Shown: positions 6,710 through 15,999, counted from the stretch's first letter. The stretch: DNA of 21,661 bases from Kitasatospora phosalacinea (GCF_000717185.1 NZ_JNYE01000119.1:1-21661); one strand, 5' to 3'. Program-made: numbers and translations. Notes: generated by a model from the sequence alone, not told the origin.

Positions 6710-8677
6710 TCAGCTGCCGGTCGGAACGGGTGTCCAGCTCGGTACGAGCTGGACGTCGGCGGCGTTGACGAACATGAACCGCTGGCCGAACTGCACCTGG
6801 TAGTACACGTCGGTGCCGCGGACCACGGTGTGGCTCGCCGGGTCGAAGGTGTTGGAGTAGTAGTACTCGCCGTGGACGGCCCCGCCGAAGGAGTACCGCT
6901 GCCCGGGGAGCAGTTGGTACGGCAGCGGCGAGACCGCCTGGGGCTTGATTCCGGCCGGGTAGGCGCCGGCCTCCGGGTAGGCGCGGCCGTACACCGGCAC
7001 CGAGCTGCGGCCGGGCTTGGCGACCACGGTCAGGCCGACCGCGGGCAGGGCGGCGGGGTTGCGGAACCAGCCCTTCTGGCCGAGGTACCAGATCGCGGTC
7101 CAGTCGCCGGAGCGGTCGGCGACGGCGTACTGCTGGCCGGTGCTGACCCGGGCCGCGTGGTTGTACACCGACCAGTCGCCGGGGGCGGGGCGGATGCCGA
7201 TGTCGGTGACCGGCGGGGCGTCCTCGCGCGGGGCGGTGCGCAGGGTGATCGAGGCGGAGCCGTGCACGGGGCAGGGGTCGGCCGGGGTGTCGCCGCAGTA
7301 GTACGGCTCGGTGTTGGCGTCGTAGTCGGGGTCGATGGTGACCAGTGCGGCGGTCCTGGGGTCGCCCACGCCGTGGAAGGGGTGGCCGAGCAGCTCGAAG
7401 TAGTGGTCCCAGTCCCAGTACGGGCCGGGGTCCTGGTGCATGCCGGGGATGCTTCCGGCGGTGGTGCCGGGGACGTCGTCGTGGCCGACGACGTGCGCGC
7501 GGTCCAGCGGGACGTCGTACTTGTCGGCCAGGTAGCGCACCAGTCTCGCCGAGTTGCGGTACATCGCCTCGGTGTACCACTGGCCGCCCTGGGCGAGGAA
7601 GCCCTCGTGCTCGATGCCGACGGACTTGGCGTTGACGTACCAGTTCCCGGCGTGCCAGGCGGCGTCCTTGGGGTTGACGTGGTTGGCGACGTGGCCGTCG
7701 GCGGAGCGGATCGTGTAGTGCCAGGAGACGTAGGTCGGGTCCTGGACCAGTTTCAGGGTCGGGTCGTAGAGGGTCTCGGTGTCGTGGACGACGATGTAGT
7801 CGATCTTCTGGTTGAACGGCCGGTCGGACAGGTCGTGGTTGCCGTAGTCGCCGGGGTCGTCGGAGAGCTGCTGGTAGGGGGCGGGGATCCACTCGCAGCC
7901 GAGCCCGGCGGGGCAGTCCGCGCCGTCCGCGGTGGGCCGCAGGTGCAGGCGGGCCAACTGGTCGGTGCGCGGGGCGATCCGGGCCGCGGTGAGGGCGACC
8001 CGGCCGCCGTCGGCGTCGGTCTGCCGGGCCGGGCCCTCGGCGATCACCTCGAACACCTCGTCGGCGAACCGGCGGGCGGTGGCCTCGTCGTCCGCGCCGG
8101 AGTAGCGGGCCACCGCGGCGTACCAGGCGGCGGGGTCGGTGGAGGCGCCCTCGCCGAGGGCGGCCTGGTGGGCGGCGAGCAGGGCGGCGCCGCCGCGGAT
8201 GTTCGCGGCCGGGTCGCTCCTGAGCTGCTCGGGGGCGGCGCCGGTCAGCCGGGCGGCCTCCGGCAGGGTCTCCGGCCGGGGCGCGGGGTCGTCCGTCGGG
8301 GCTTCCGGGGGCGCGGGGCGGAGCAGCGGGGCGTCGTCCTTGCCGCGGGCGTCCTCGCCGCCCTCGCCGTGGTGCGGGAGGGCGGCGAGCGCGCCGCGGG
8401 CGTCGGTGAGGTGCATCGGGCCGTAACCCGCGTCGGTGCTGGGGGCGCCGCCGTGGGCGTCCCAGCGGGTCTCCAGGTAGGAGACGCCGAGCAGTACCTG
8501 GAGCGGGACGCGGTACTCGGCGGCGGCCGCGGTGAAGGCGGCGGCGCGCGGGCCGCCGGGAGCCGGTTCGGCCGCCCGGGCCTGGGGAGCGACGGCGAGG
8601 GCGGGCAGCAGGGCGGCCGCGGCCGCCAGCGCGGTGCGGCGCACGGACCGGGCGGACGGCTGGGACGGTTGCGGCAT
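6710..8677 (-). CDS. Exported N-acetylmuramoyl-L-alanine amidase (Amidase_2) with N-terminal lysozyme-like domain
   Basis: The 655-residue protein probably cuts peptidoglycan at two places. The start is the ATG at 8677, because AAGGAG lies 10 bp upstream (8688-8693); the GTG at 8698 would sit before that site. Residues 1-35 are a signal peptide beginning SVRRTAL, possibly Tat. Residues about 45-215 resemble a lytic transglycosylase or goose-lysozyme fold: LLGVSYLETRWD holds a likely catalytic Glu69, followed by GYGPMHLT. The Amidase_2 domain spans about 290-430, with IDYIVVHDTE (His298), SVGIEHEG, VVGHDDVPG (His399) and HQDPGPYWDW (Asp416) fitting the zinc ligands and catalytic Glu. The C-terminal 200 residues are beta-rich and SH3-like, perhaps wall-binding. 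It lies 111 bp after the importer genes and may be cotranscribed. Amidase activity is a firm family call, the first domain less so. Confidence 0.92.
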   Translation of the reverse strand: MPQPSQPSARSVRRTALAAAAALLPALAVAPQARAAEPAPGGPRAAAFTAAAAEYRVPLQVLLGVSYLETRWDAHGGAPSTDAGYGPMHLTDARGALAALPHHGEGGEDARGKDDAPLLRPAPPEAPTDDPAPRPETLPEAARLTGAAPEQLRSDPAANIRGGAALLAAHQAALGEGASTDPAAWYAAVARYSGADDEATARRFADEVFEVIAEGPARQTDADGGRVALTAARIAPRTDQLARLHLRPTADGADCPAGLGCEWIPAPYQQLSDDPGDYGNHDLSDRPFNQKIDYIVVHDTETLYDPTLKLVQDPTYVSWHYTIRSADGHVANHVNPKDAAWHAGNWYVNAKSVGIEHEGFLAQGGQWYTEAMYRNSARLVRYLADKYDVPLDRAHVVGHDDVPGTTAGSIPGMHQDPGPYWDWDHYFELLGHPFHGVGDPRTAALVTIDPDYDANTEPYYCGDTPADPCPVHGSASITLRTAPREDAPPVTDIGIRPAPGDWSVYNHAARVSTGQQYAVADRSGDWTAIWYLGQKGWFRNPAALPAVGLTVVAKPGRSSVPVYGRAYPEAGAYPAGIKPQAVSPLPYQLLPGQRYSFGGAVHGEYYYSNTFDPASHTVVRGTDVYYQVQFGQRFMFVNAADVQLVPSWTPVPTGS

Positions 8678-8788
8678 GGGGGTGGTGCTCCTTGTCACGG
8701 GGATGACGGGTCGGGGCGGAGCGGCGGTCCGCGCGCAGGGGCGGGACCGGTGGTGCGGGCGCCGGGGCCCGGACGGGGCGGCGTCCCG

Positions 8789-9862
8789 TCAGGGGGCCTT
8801 GCCGGTGGCCGCGTCCCTGGGCGGTGGGACCTGCGCCGGCAGCGGGAAGTGGCAGGCCGTCGGGTGGTCGGTGCCGGGCCGCACGGTCAGTGCGGGCTCC
8901 TCCTGGGCGCAGCGCTCCCGGGCCTGCGGGCAGCGGGTGCGGAAGCGGCACCCGGAGGGCGGGTCGGCCGGGGAGGGCAGGTCGCCCTCCAGCAGGGCGA
9001 CCTGTGCGCCGCGCAGGGTCGGGTCGGGCACCGGCACGGCCGCGAGCAGGGCCCGGGTGTAGGGGTGGTGGGGCGAGGCGTAGACCTGTTCGCGGGTGCC
9101 GGTCTCGACGATCCGTCCGAGGTACATGACGGCGATCCGGTCGCAGAGGTACTGCACGACCGCGAGGTCGTGCGCGATGAACAGGCAGGCCAGGCCGAGG
9201 CGTTCGCGCAGGTCGGCGAGGAGGTTGAGGACCTGGGCCTGCACCGAGACGTCGAGCGCGGAGACCGGTTCGTCGCACAGCAGCAGTTCGGGGCCGAGCG
9301 CGAGCGCCCGGGCGATGCCGACGCGCTGGCGCTGCCCGCCGGAGAGCTGGTGCGGGTAGCGGTCGGCGTGCGCCGGGTCCAGGCCGACCAGCCGCAGGAG
9401 TTCGGCGACCTTGCCCGGGCGCTGCTCCCGGGGCAGCACCTCGGGGTGGATGACGAGCGGTTCGGCGACGATCCGGCCGATCGTCATCCGGGGGTCGAGC
9501 GAGGAGTACGGGTCCTGCAGGACCATCTGCATGCGGCGGCGCACCGCGCGCAACTGCCGCCGGTCCAGGGCGAACAGGTCCTGCCCGTCGACCTCGACGG
9601 TGCCGGTGCTCGGGCGTTCCGTGCCCATGAGGACGGAGGCCAGCGTCGACTTGCCGCAGCCGGACTCGCCGACCAGGCCGAGTGTCTCGCCGCGGCGCAG
9701 CTCCAGGTCGACGCCGTCGACGGCCCGCACGGCGCCTGCGCCGCGGCGGCGGAACGGTCCGTGGCCGGTCGGGTAGTGCTTGGCGAGGCCGCGCACCCGC
9801 AGGATCGGCCGGTCGGGGTCCGACGGGTCCGGGTCGGCCCGGTCGAGGGCGCCGGTGCTCAC
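8789..9862 (-). CDS. Peptide ABC transporter ATP-binding protein, OppF/DppF type
   Basis: This 357-residue ATPase would drive peptide import from the cytoplasmic face. It has Walker A GESGCGKS (65-72), the ABC signature LSGGQRQR (173-180), Walker B LLLCDEP (193-199) and the switch His231. The C-terminal oligopeptide-transporter extension holds four cysteines (305, 311, 318, 337) spaced as in the family's metal-cluster motif. The GTG start overlaps the TGA of the preceding ATPase gene by 4 bp, so the two are translationally coupled. It is the last gene of the five-gene importer set; a weak 6-bp hairpin touches its stop codon. The sequence does not reveal the transported peptide. Confidence 0.95.
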   Translation of the reverse strand: MSTGALDRADPDPSDPDRPILRVRGLAKHYPTGHGPFRRRGAGAVRAVDGVDLELRRGETLGLVGESGCGKSTLASVLMGTERPSTGTVEVDGQDLFALDRRQLRAVRRRMQMVLQDPYSSLDPRMTIGRIVAEPLVIHPEVLPREQRPGKVAELLRLVGLDPAHADRYPHQLSGGQRQRVGIARALALGPELLLCDEPVSALDVSVQAQVLNLLADLRERLGLACLFIAHDLAVVQYLCDRIAVMYLGRIVETGTREQVYASPHHPYTRALLAAVPVPDPTLRGAQVALLEGDLPSPADPPSGCRFRTRCPQARERCAQEEPALTVRPGTDHPTACHFPLPAQVPPPRDAATGKAP

Positions 9863-10920
9863 AGTCGTCCTCCTCGGGCCGTGACCTCGTCGGTGAAGTG
9901 GCAGGCGCTGCTGCGCTCCCCCGCCGCCGCGCCGACGGGCAGCAGGGCGGGCCGTTCCTCCGCGCAGCGCGCGCGGGCGGCGGCGCAGCGCGGGTGGAAG
10001 GCGCAGCCGGTCGGCAGGTGGGCGAGGTCGGGCGGGGAGCCGGGGACGGGCACCAGCCGTCGGCCGGGACGGTCCAGGCGCGGCACGGACTCCAGCAGTC
10101 CCCTGGTGTAGGGGTGGGCGGGGGCGGCGTACAGGCGGGGGGCGTCGGACTCCTCGACGACGCGGCCCGCGTACATGACGGTGATCCGGTCGGCGACGGA
10201 GGCGACCACGCCGAGGTCGTGGGTGATCAGCAGCAGGCCCGTGCCGGTCTCCTGCTGGAGGTCGGCGAGCAGCCGCATGATCTGGGCCTGGACGGTGACG
10301 TCGAGGGCGGTGGTCGGTTCGTCGGCGATGACGACCTCGGGGTCGAGGGCCAGCGCCATGGCGATCATGACGCGTTGGCGCATGCCGCCGGAGAACTGGT
10401 GCGGGTAGTCGTCGACCCGGCGGGCGGCGGCGGGGATGCGGACCCGGTCCATCAGTTCGACGGCCCTGGCCTGGGCTTCCCTGCGGTTCAGGCCCCGGTG
10501 GACGCGGAACATCTCGCCGAGTTGGTGGCCGACGGTCAGCACGGGGTTGAGCGCGGACAGCGCGTCCTGGAACACCATGGCGATGCGGGTGCCGCGGACC
10601 TTGCGGTGCTCGGCGTCGGAGAGTTGCAGCAGGTCGCGGCCGTGCAGCCGGACGGCGCCGCGGGTGATCCGGGCGGGCGGGGTCGGCAGCAGGCCCATGA
10701 CGGCCAGGGCCGCCACCGACTTGCCGGAGCCGGACTCGCCGAGCAGGGCGAGGGTCTGCCCGGCGTGCAGGGTGTAGCCGAGGCCGTTGACGGCCCGGAC
10801 AGTGCCGCGCGGGGTGCGGAACTCCACGTGCAGGTCGTCCACTTCCAGCAGCGGGGGCTCGGGCAGCGGGGGTTCCGGCAGCAGGGGCTCGGGCGGCGGG
10901 GGCGGGGGTGCGGCGGGCAC
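9859..10920 (-). CDS. Peptide ABC transporter ATP-binding protein, OppD/DppD type
   Basis: The 353-residue ATPase pairs with its OppF-type neighbour. Walker A is GESGSGKS (61-68), the signature FSGGMRQR (176-183), Walker B VVIADEP (196-202) and the switch His234. The C-terminal extension carries cysteines 306, 312, 319 and 340. The start is a GTG 7 bp after the permease stop. The first 25 residues are an unusual proline-leucine run with repeated PEPPL units before the usual [11 protein letters not shown] opening. This tail is encoded by short imprecise DNA repeats and is not part of the conserved fold. Cotranscription with its neighbours is nearly certain from the spacing. Confidence 0.95.
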   Translation of the reverse strand: MPAAPPPPPPEPLLPEPPLPEPPLLEVDDLHVEFRTPRGTVRAVNGLGYTLHAGQTLALLGESGSGKSVAALAVMGLLPTPPARITRGAVRLHGRDLLQLSDAEHRKVRGTRIAMVFQDALSALNPVLTVGHQLGEMFRVHRGLNRREAQARAVELMDRVRIPAAARRVDDYPHQFSGGMRQRVMIAMALALDPEVVIADEPTTALDVTVQAQIMRLLADLQQETGTGLLLITHDLGVVASVADRITVMYAGRVVEESDAPRLYAAPAHPYTRGLLESVPRLDRPGRRLVPVPGSPPDLAHLPTGCAFHPRCAAARARCAEERPALLPVGAAAGERSSACHFTDEVTARGGRL

Positions 10921-10927
10921 GGGGCGC

Positions 10928-11860
10928 TCACCTCAGCTTCGGGTCGTAGGCGTCGCGGACCGCGTCGCCGAGCAGGATGAAGCTCAGGACGGTGGCCGAC
11001 AGGAACAGGGCGGGGAAGGCCAGCAGGTGCGGGTGGTCGAGGAAGTAGGTCTGCGCGGTGTTGAGTTGCAGGCCCCAGCTGACGGCCGGGTACTGGAGGC
11101 CGACGCCGAGGAAGTCGAGGGTCGCCTCGCCGGAGATGACGTTGCCGACGTTGAGCATCGCCACGACGACGACCGGCGTGATCGCGTTCGGCAGGACGTG
11201 CCGGAGCATCAGCCGGGACGGTCGGGCCCCGGCCATCCGGGCGGCGCGGACGTAGTCGGCGTCCTTGACCGCGATGACCTGGGACCGCATCACCCGGGTC
11301 ATGGTGCTCCAGCCGAGCGCGACCAGGACGAGCGTCATCGCGCCCAGGCCGTGCCGGGGGAAGGCGACCAGGATGACGGTGGCGCCCAGGACGAACGGCA
11401 GGCCGAAGGCGACCTCGGTGGCGCGGGAGAGCAGACTGTCCACCCAGCCGCCGTAGAAGCCGGCCAGCAGGCCGAGCACCACCGAGACCAGCAGCGCGCC
11501 GGCGGTGACCGCGACCCCGGCGAGCAGGGAGGGGCGGCTGCCGCGGACGACCTGCGCGAGGTAGTCGCAGCCCTGGAGGTCGTAGCCGAAGGGGTGGCCG
11601 CCGGTCGGGCCGAGTTTGGACCGGGCGAGTTCGCAGCGGCCGTCGTCGTCGGTGAGCAGGGCGGTGAAGAGGCCCGGGGCGGCGGCCGTCAGGCCGATCA
11701 GGGCGATCACCGCCAGGCAGGCCCACACCACCGGGCGCGAGCGCAGTTGCTGCCAGGCGTCGCGGCTGAGCGAGGCGGGCGGGGCCTGCGGCGGGGCGTC
11801 GGTGCCGGCGGCGGGCAGCAGCAGGTCCCCGGTCGGGCCCGGCGGGTGGGGGCTAGTCAT
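10928..11860 (-). CDS. Peptide ABC transporter permease, OppC/DppC type
   Basis: The 310-residue membrane protein forms half of the peptide channel. A proline-rich cytoplasmic tail (1-40) precedes the first membrane helix (about 44-64, VVWACLAVIALIGLTAAAP). A long outer loop with two cysteines (76 and 98) follows, then the five-helix permease core. The EAA-type coupling motif lies at about 201-226 (ADYVRAARMAG to LPNA), where the ATPases dock. The ATG overlaps the end of the OppB-type gene by 8 bp, and the OppD-type gene begins 7 bp after its stop. Confidence 0.94.
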   Translation of the reverse strand: MTSPHPPGPTGDLLLPAAGTDAPPQAPPASLSRDAWQQLRSRPVVWACLAVIALIGLTAAAPGLFTALLTDDDGRCELARSKLGPTGGHPFGYDLQGCDYLAQVVRGSRPSLLAGVAVTAGALLVSVVLGLLAGFYGGWVDSLLSRATEVAFGLPFVLGATVILVAFPRHGLGAMTLVLVALGWSTMTRVMRSQVIAVKDADYVRAARMAGARPSRLMLRHVLPNAITPVVVVAMLNVGNVISGEATLDFLGVGLQYPAVSWGLQLNTAQTYFLDHPHLLAFPALFLSATVLSFILLGDAVRDAYDPKLR

Positions 11861-12779
11861 GGCGGATCCTCGGGTCGAGCAGGCCGTAGAGGAGGTCGAC
11901 GGCCAGGTTGGCCAGGACGAAGACCAGCACCAGGGCGGTGGTGATGCCCACGACGGTGGGGCCCTCGCGCAGTTGGATCGACTGGAAGACCTGCTGGCCG
12001 ATGCCGGGGAGGTTGAAGATGTACTCGGTGACGATCGCCCCGGCCATCAGCGAGCCGAGTTCCACGCCGAGGAAGGTGACGACCGGGATCAGCGAGTTGC
12101 GCAGCGTGTGGCCGATCACCACCCGGCGGCGGCTGAGGCCCTTGGCGTCGGCGGTGCGCACGTAGTCGGCGCGCAGGTTCTCCACCAGGGAGGCCCGGGT
12201 GAGGCGGGCGACGTACGCCAGGCCGAAGGAGGCCAGCACCAGGCCGGGCAGCACGTAGGCGGCGGGCCAGCCGGCGTCGCCGCCGGAGACCGGGAACCAG
12301 CCGAGCCGGACGCCCAGCACGAGTTGGGCCAGGTAGCCGACGATGTAGACGGGCACCGCGATGACCACGGTGGTCGCGCCGAGCACCAGGTTGTCGGCCC
12401 AGCGGCCCTTGTTGAGGCCGGCCCACACGCCGAGGGCGATGCCGAGGACGACCTCGAAGAACCAGGCGGTCAGTCCGAGGCGGACGGTGACCTGCCACCG
12501 TTGGGCGATCACGTCGCCGACCGGCTGGCCGCGGAAGGTGGTGCCGAAGTCGCCGGTGAACAGTCCGCCCAGGTACTTGGCGTACTGCACCACCAGCGGG
12601 TCGTCCAGGTGGTAGCGCCGGTGCAGTTCGGCGAGCACGGACGGGGGGACGGGCCGGTCGCCGGCCAGGCCCTGGATCGGGTCGCCCGGCAGGACGAAGA
12701 CCAGGGCGTAGATGAGGAAGGTGGTCGCCAGCAGCACGGGTATCGCGTGCAGCAGGCGCCGGGCGACGAATCTGCCCAT
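11853..12779 (-). CDS. Peptide ABC transporter permease, OppB/DppB type
   Basis: The 308-residue permease is the other half of the channel. It opens with the family-typical first helix (FVARRLLHAIPVLLATTFLIYAL) and LPGDP motif (30-34), then an outer region (HRRYHLDDPLVVQYAKYLGG) and the permease core. The EAA-type coupling motif is at about 205-232 (ADYVRTADAKG). The ATG lies 106 bp after the binding-protein gene; the gap holds a stable hairpin next to that gene's stop. The upstream GGGGGC is a weak ribosome binding site, in keeping with a lower dose of permease than of binding protein. Confidence 0.95.
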   Translation of the reverse strand: MGRFVARRLLHAIPVLLATTFLIYALVFVLPGDPIQGLAGDRPVPPSVLAELHRRYHLDDPLVVQYAKYLGGLFTGDFGTTFRGQPVGDVIAQRWQVTVRLGLTAWFFEVVLGIALGVWAGLNKGRWADNLVLGATTVVIAVPVYIVGYLAQLVLGVRLGWFPVSGGDAGWPAAYVLPGLVLASFGLAYVARLTRASLVENLRADYVRTADAKGLSRRRVVIGHTLRNSLIPVVTFLGVELGSLMAGAIVTEYIFNLPGIGQQVFQSIQLREGPTVVGITTALVLVFVLANLAVDLLYGLLDPRIRHD

Positions 12780-12853
12780 GGGAGGCTGCCCCCGGGGGGT
12801 CGGGGTCCGGCGGCCCGGACGGGGCCGGGCCGCGGCGGACGTGCGTACGGGGT

Positions 12854-12883
12854 GCCCGTGGCGGCCCGCCGGCCACCACGGGC
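12854..12883 (-). promoter_or_regulatory. Intercistronic hairpin between binding-protein and permease genes
   Basis: Arms of 13 bp with one mismatch (12854-12866 and 12871-12883, outer part GCCCGTGG paired with CCACGGGC) enclose the loop CGCC. The hairpin starts 2 bp after the binding-protein stop codon. Such hairpins inside transporter operons often stop part of the transcripts or protect the upstream mRNA, raising the binding protein above the permeases. A partial terminator is the simplest reading. Confidence 0.6.
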
Positions 12884-12885
12884 GG

Positions 12886-14529
12886 TCAGTGCCGGACGGT
12901 GACCTGGTCGAGGTGCAGGCCGGTGACGTACGGGTCGATCAGCACGTGGCCGACCTTGTCGCTCCAGGCCGACTGGTCCTGCCAGTTCCACAGCGGGATC
13001 AGCGGCATCTCCCGGAGGGCGAGGTCCTCGGCCTGCTGGTAGGCGGCCAGGCCGTCCTTGCCGTCCTCCGCCGCGTTGCCCCTGGCGACGAGCGCGTCGA
13101 ACTGCGGGTTGCTCCAGCCCATCCGGTTGTCGGGGTTGTACAGCCCGTCCAGGTAGTTCTGCATGCTCGGGTAGTCGATCACCCAGTTCTGGCGGTAGGG
13201 GCCGGTGCCCTGGCGCTTGTTGAGGACCGGGCCGAGGTCGGCGGAGGCCATCTTCTTGAAGGTGACGTCCTGGATGCCGAGGTTCTGCTTGAGCTGGTTG
13301 GCGACGGCGGTCATCCACTGCTCGTACGTGGGGTCGGAGTTGGAGAAGTACAGCTCCAGCGGGCCGCTGAAGCCGCCAGCCTCGTCGAACAGCGCCTTGG
13401 CCCGGGCCGGGTCGTAGGCGCACGCCTCGCCGCAGGCGCCGTCGCGGTGGCCGGGGATCATCGGGGCGACGATCGAGTCGGCCGGTTTGAAGACGCCGTT
13501 GTAGATGGCCTGGGTGACGCCGGGGCGGTCGATGGCCATCGACAGGGCGCGACGCAGGTCGGGGTCCTTGAAGCGCGGGTCCCACAGCGGCAGGCCGAGG
13601 TAGTCCATGGTGCCGCTGGGCCGGACGGAGTAGCGGTCGCCGAAGGCCCGTTTGGCCTCGGGGGCGCGGGCGGCGGGCACGGTCGTCATGATGTCGACGT
13701 TGCCGGCCTGGAGCTCGGTGAAGGCGGTGTCCTTGCTGGTGAAGATCTTGAAGGTGACGCCGTCGGCCATCGGCTTGCGGCCGCCCGCGTAGGAGGGGGA
13801 CTTCTTCAGGGCGATCTTCTGGTCGTGGACCCAGTCGCCGTCCATCTGGAACGGGCCGTTGCCGATCGGGTGGGCGTCGAACGCCTTCGGGTCGGTGAAC
13901 GCGGCCTTGGGCAGCGGGGCGAAGGCGGTGAACGCCAGCATCATCGGGAACTGGCTGAACGGCGAGGACAGGGTGACCTTCAGGGTGGTGTCGTCGACCA
14001 CCTCCAGACCGGACAGCTTGTCGGCCCCGGGCTGCCGGCCCTCGTCGGGGTTGAGGTCGGCGTAGCCCTGGATCTGGGCGAAGTAGTAGTTGGACTCCCA
14101 GCCGTTGGGGCCGTAGGCGGCGGCGTTCCAGGCGTCCGCGAAGCTCTGGGCGGTGACCTTCTCGCCGTTGTGGAACACGCCGTCCGGGCGCAGTTTGACC
14201 GTCCAGACCTTCTGGTCCGTCGACTCGACCGACGCGGCCGCCAGCGGCAGGACGTGGCCGTCCTTCGGGTCGAGGGTGACCGGGGTGTCGAAGAGTCCCT
14301 GGATGACCTGGATCGCGTAGCTGTCGGTGGTCTGTCCCGGCGTCAGGTGGTTGGGCTCGGTCAGGGCGACGGTGTAGGTGCCGCCGGGGGTGCCGGGGCC
14401 CCCGTCGGCGGAGCTCCCGCCGCCGTCGGCGGTGCCGCCGCAGGCGGAGAGCGCCAGGGCCAGGGCGGTGGCGGCCGCGAGGGCCGGCCAGGGGCGCGCG
14501 TGGGAGGGTCTGTGCCGGGGCGTGTGCAT
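12886..14529 (-). CDS. Peptide ABC transporter substrate-binding lipoprotein (SBP_bac_5 family)
   Basis: The 547-residue lipoprotein captures the substrate outside the membrane and hands it to the two permeases. The signal peptide ends in the lipobox LSAC with Cys30, followed by a glycine-serine spacer. The body is a full-length extracellular solute-binding protein family 5 fold (about 48-540), with typical segments KVWTVKLRPDGVFHNGEKVTA, IGNGPFQM, LRRALSMAIDR and AEDLALREMPLIPLWNWQ. The ATG at 14529 is preferred over upstream codons in the open frame because it begins the lipoprotein signal and follows GAGAGGAA at 14540-14547. The gene lies directly downstream of anmK, which suggests a cell-wall peptide or muropeptide as ligand; that is inference, since family 5 also binds ordinary peptides and other ligands. 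Confidence 0.93.
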   Translation of the reverse strand: MHTPRHRPSHARPWPALAAATALALALSACGGTADGGGSSADGGPGTPGGTYTVALTEPNHLTPGQTTDSYAIQVIQGLFDTPVTLDPKDGHVLPLAAASVESTDQKVWTVKLRPDGVFHNGEKVTAQSFADAWNAAAYGPNGWESNYYFAQIQGYADLNPDEGRQPGADKLSGLEVVDDTTLKVTLSSPFSQFPMMLAFTAFAPLPKAAFTDPKAFDAHPIGNGPFQMDGDWVHDQKIALKKSPSYAGGRKPMADGVTFKIFTSKDTAFTELQAGNVDIMTTVPAARAPEAKRAFGDRYSVRPSGTMDYLGLPLWDPRFKDPDLRRALSMAIDRPGVTQAIYNGVFKPADSIVAPMIPGHRDGACGEACAYDPARAKALFDEAGGFSGPLELYFSNSDPTYEQWMTAVANQLKQNLGIQDVTFKKMASADLGPVLNKRQGTGPYRQNWVIDYPSMQNYLDGLYNPDNRMGWSNPQFDALVARGNAAEDGKDGLAAYQQAEDLALREMPLIPLWNWQDQSAWSDKVGHVLIDPYVTGLHLDQVTVRH

Positions 14530-14549
14530 GGCCGCTGTGTTCCTCTCGG

Positions 14550-14570
14550 TTCCTGCCCGCGGGGCAGGAA
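14550..14570 (-). promoter_or_regulatory. Inverted repeat in the leader of the importer operon
   Basis: Perfect 9-bp arms, TTCCTGCCC and GGGCAGGAA, are separated by GCG. The repeat lies 20 bp upstream of the binding-protein start and 2 bp from its ribosome binding site. It could be a protein-binding operator, or an RNA hairpin that affects translation. Nothing in the sequence decides between the two. Confidence 0.5.
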
Positions 14571-14775
14571 GGGGGTACCGGAGACGGGGGGTTGCGGTGC
14601 GGGTGCGCGGGAGGGCGGAGGCGGTCGGCCGCACTGCCGTCCCGGCGGGGCGCACCGGTGCGCCGGTGCGGGCTGCCGTCCTCCGCGGGCCCCCACCGTA
14701 GGGGCGGGCCCGCGTGCGCGGCGATGGACGGGATGTCGATGCCCGTCGGCACGGGGCCGACACTCTGTCGAACCG

Positions 14776-15999
14776 TCAGGTGCCGCCGCCCGCCGGGCGG
14801 AACAGCGCCGCGACCGGCGGGCGGCGGACCGCGGGCGGGTGCGGCAGGCCGCCGGGGCCCGGGGTGAGCGTGCCCAGCACCCGGGCGCCGCGGGCCCCGG
14901 TGCAGGACGGCACCGAGGCCGGCAGGCCGTGCACGGTGTGCCAGCCGAGGACGGCGAACGCCACCGCCTCCTTGGCGTCCGCGGGCAGACCGGCCCTCTC
15001 GCTGGGGACCAGTGCCACCGAGGCCAGTTCGGCGGCGAGCCGGGCGGTCAGGACGGGGTTGCGGCAGCCTCCGCCGGAGACCAGCACCTCCTGCAGGCCG
15101 TGGCGGCGCACCTCGTCGGCCACCGTGCGGGCGGTCAGCACGGTCAGGGTCGCCAGCAGGTCCGCGATCGTCGGCCGCGCTCCCCCGGCGTCCCGGTGCT
15201 CCGTCAGGACCCGTTCCAGGTAGGCGGCGTGGAACAGCTCCTTGCCGGTGGACTTCGGCGCCGGGCGCCGGTAGTAGGGCTCGGCCAGCAGCCGGGCCAG
15301 TAGCCGGGCGTCGACCCGGCCCCGGGCGGCGAGCGCGCCGTCGCGGTCGTAGCGCCGGCCGGTGGCGCGCAGCACCGCCGCGTCCAGCAGCGCGTTGGCC
15401 GGGCCGGTGTCGTACGCGGCGGGGGTGCCGCGGGCGGTGCGCGGGACGGTGAGGTTGGCGATGCCGCCCAGGTTCAGCGCGCCGCGGCGCACGCCGGGCG
15501 GGCCGGGCAGGCCGGCCAGCAGCAGGACGTCCAGCAGGGCGACCAGGGGTGCGCCCTGGCCGCCCGCGGCCACGTCGGCCGCCCGCAGGTCGGCGACCAC
15601 CGGGGCTCCGGCGGCCTCCGCGATCCAGGCGGGGCGGCCCAGTTGGAGGGTGCCGCGCACCTGCCCGTCCTCGACCCAGTGGTAGGCGGTCTGCCCGTGC
15701 GAGACCACCAGGTCGACGCCGCCGACGGCGGTGGCCGCCCCGGCCGCGGCGGCCGCGAAGGCCTGCCCGATCCGGGTGTCCAGGCGGCAGACGGCGGCCA
15801 GGTCGACCGGGTGCGGCGGGAGGGCGGCGCTCAGGTCGGCCCGCAGCGCGCGGGGGTAGGGCACCGCGCCGTGGTGCAGCAGCCGTCCGTGCAGCACCGG
15901 GCCGTCGGGGCGGGCGGGGCCGTCGTCGAGGACGAGGTCGACCACGGCGGTGTCGATCGCGTCGTGGGAGGTGCCGGACATCAGGCCGAGGACTTTCAC
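14776..15999 (-). CDS. anmK: Anhydro-N-acetylmuramic acid kinase
   Basis: AnmK opens the 1,6-anhydro ring of anhydro-MurNAc and phosphorylates it with ATP to give MurNAc 6-phosphate, a cytoplasmic step of peptidoglycan recycling. The 407 residues show the family motifs in order: [12 protein letters not shown] (5-16), VVSHGQT (98-104), [12 protein letters not shown] (142-153, with the likely catalytic Asp142), LGGIANLT (177-184), [11 protein letters not shown] (197-207) and SGGGCRNP (308-315). The GTG start at 15999 is preferred to upstream codons because the protein then begins [11 protein letters not shown] as relatives do, and GGAG lies 8 bp before it. The gene is divergent from the GHL10 gene and 246 bp upstream of the importer. 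The etherase MurQ, which takes the product further, is not in the window. Confidence 0.94.
   Translation of the reverse strand: MKVLGLMSGTSHDAIDTAVVDLVLDDGPARPDGPVLHGRLLHHGAVPYPRALRADLSAALPPHPVDLAAVCRLDTRIGQAFAAAAAGAATAVGGVDLVVSHGQTAYHWVEDGQVRGTLQLGRPAWIAEAAGAPVVADLRAADVAAGGQGAPLVALLDVLLLAGLPGPPGVRRGALNLGGIANLTVPRTARGTPAAYDTGPANALLDAAVLRATGRRYDRDGALAARGRVDARLLARLLAEPYYRRPAPKSTGKELFHAAYLERVLTEHRDAGGARPTIADLLATLTVLTARTVADEVRRHGLQEVLVSGGGCRNPVLTARLAAELASVALVPSERAGLPADAKEAVAFAVLGWHTVHGLPASVPSCTGARGARVLGTLTPGPGGLPHPPAVRRPPVAALFRPAGGGT

Noticed and set aside
8678..8698. GTG at 8698 as start of the amidase
   Set aside because: The AAGGAG site lies at 8688-8693, between this GTG and the ATG at 8677, so the ATG is the better start.
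5885..10111. Plus-strand open frame of 1408 codons
   Set aside because: It runs antisense through the C39-like, amidase and ATPase genes and has the low-complexity composition of a GC shadow frame.
14650..14663. 14-bp palindrome GCGCACCGGTGCGC upstream of the importer
   Set aside because: It is short, made of common GC words, and has no clear relation to a promoter.
14530..14763. N-terminal extension of the binding protein to 14763
   Set aside because: The added part is Arg/Pro-rich and would bury the lipoprotein signal peptide inside the protein.
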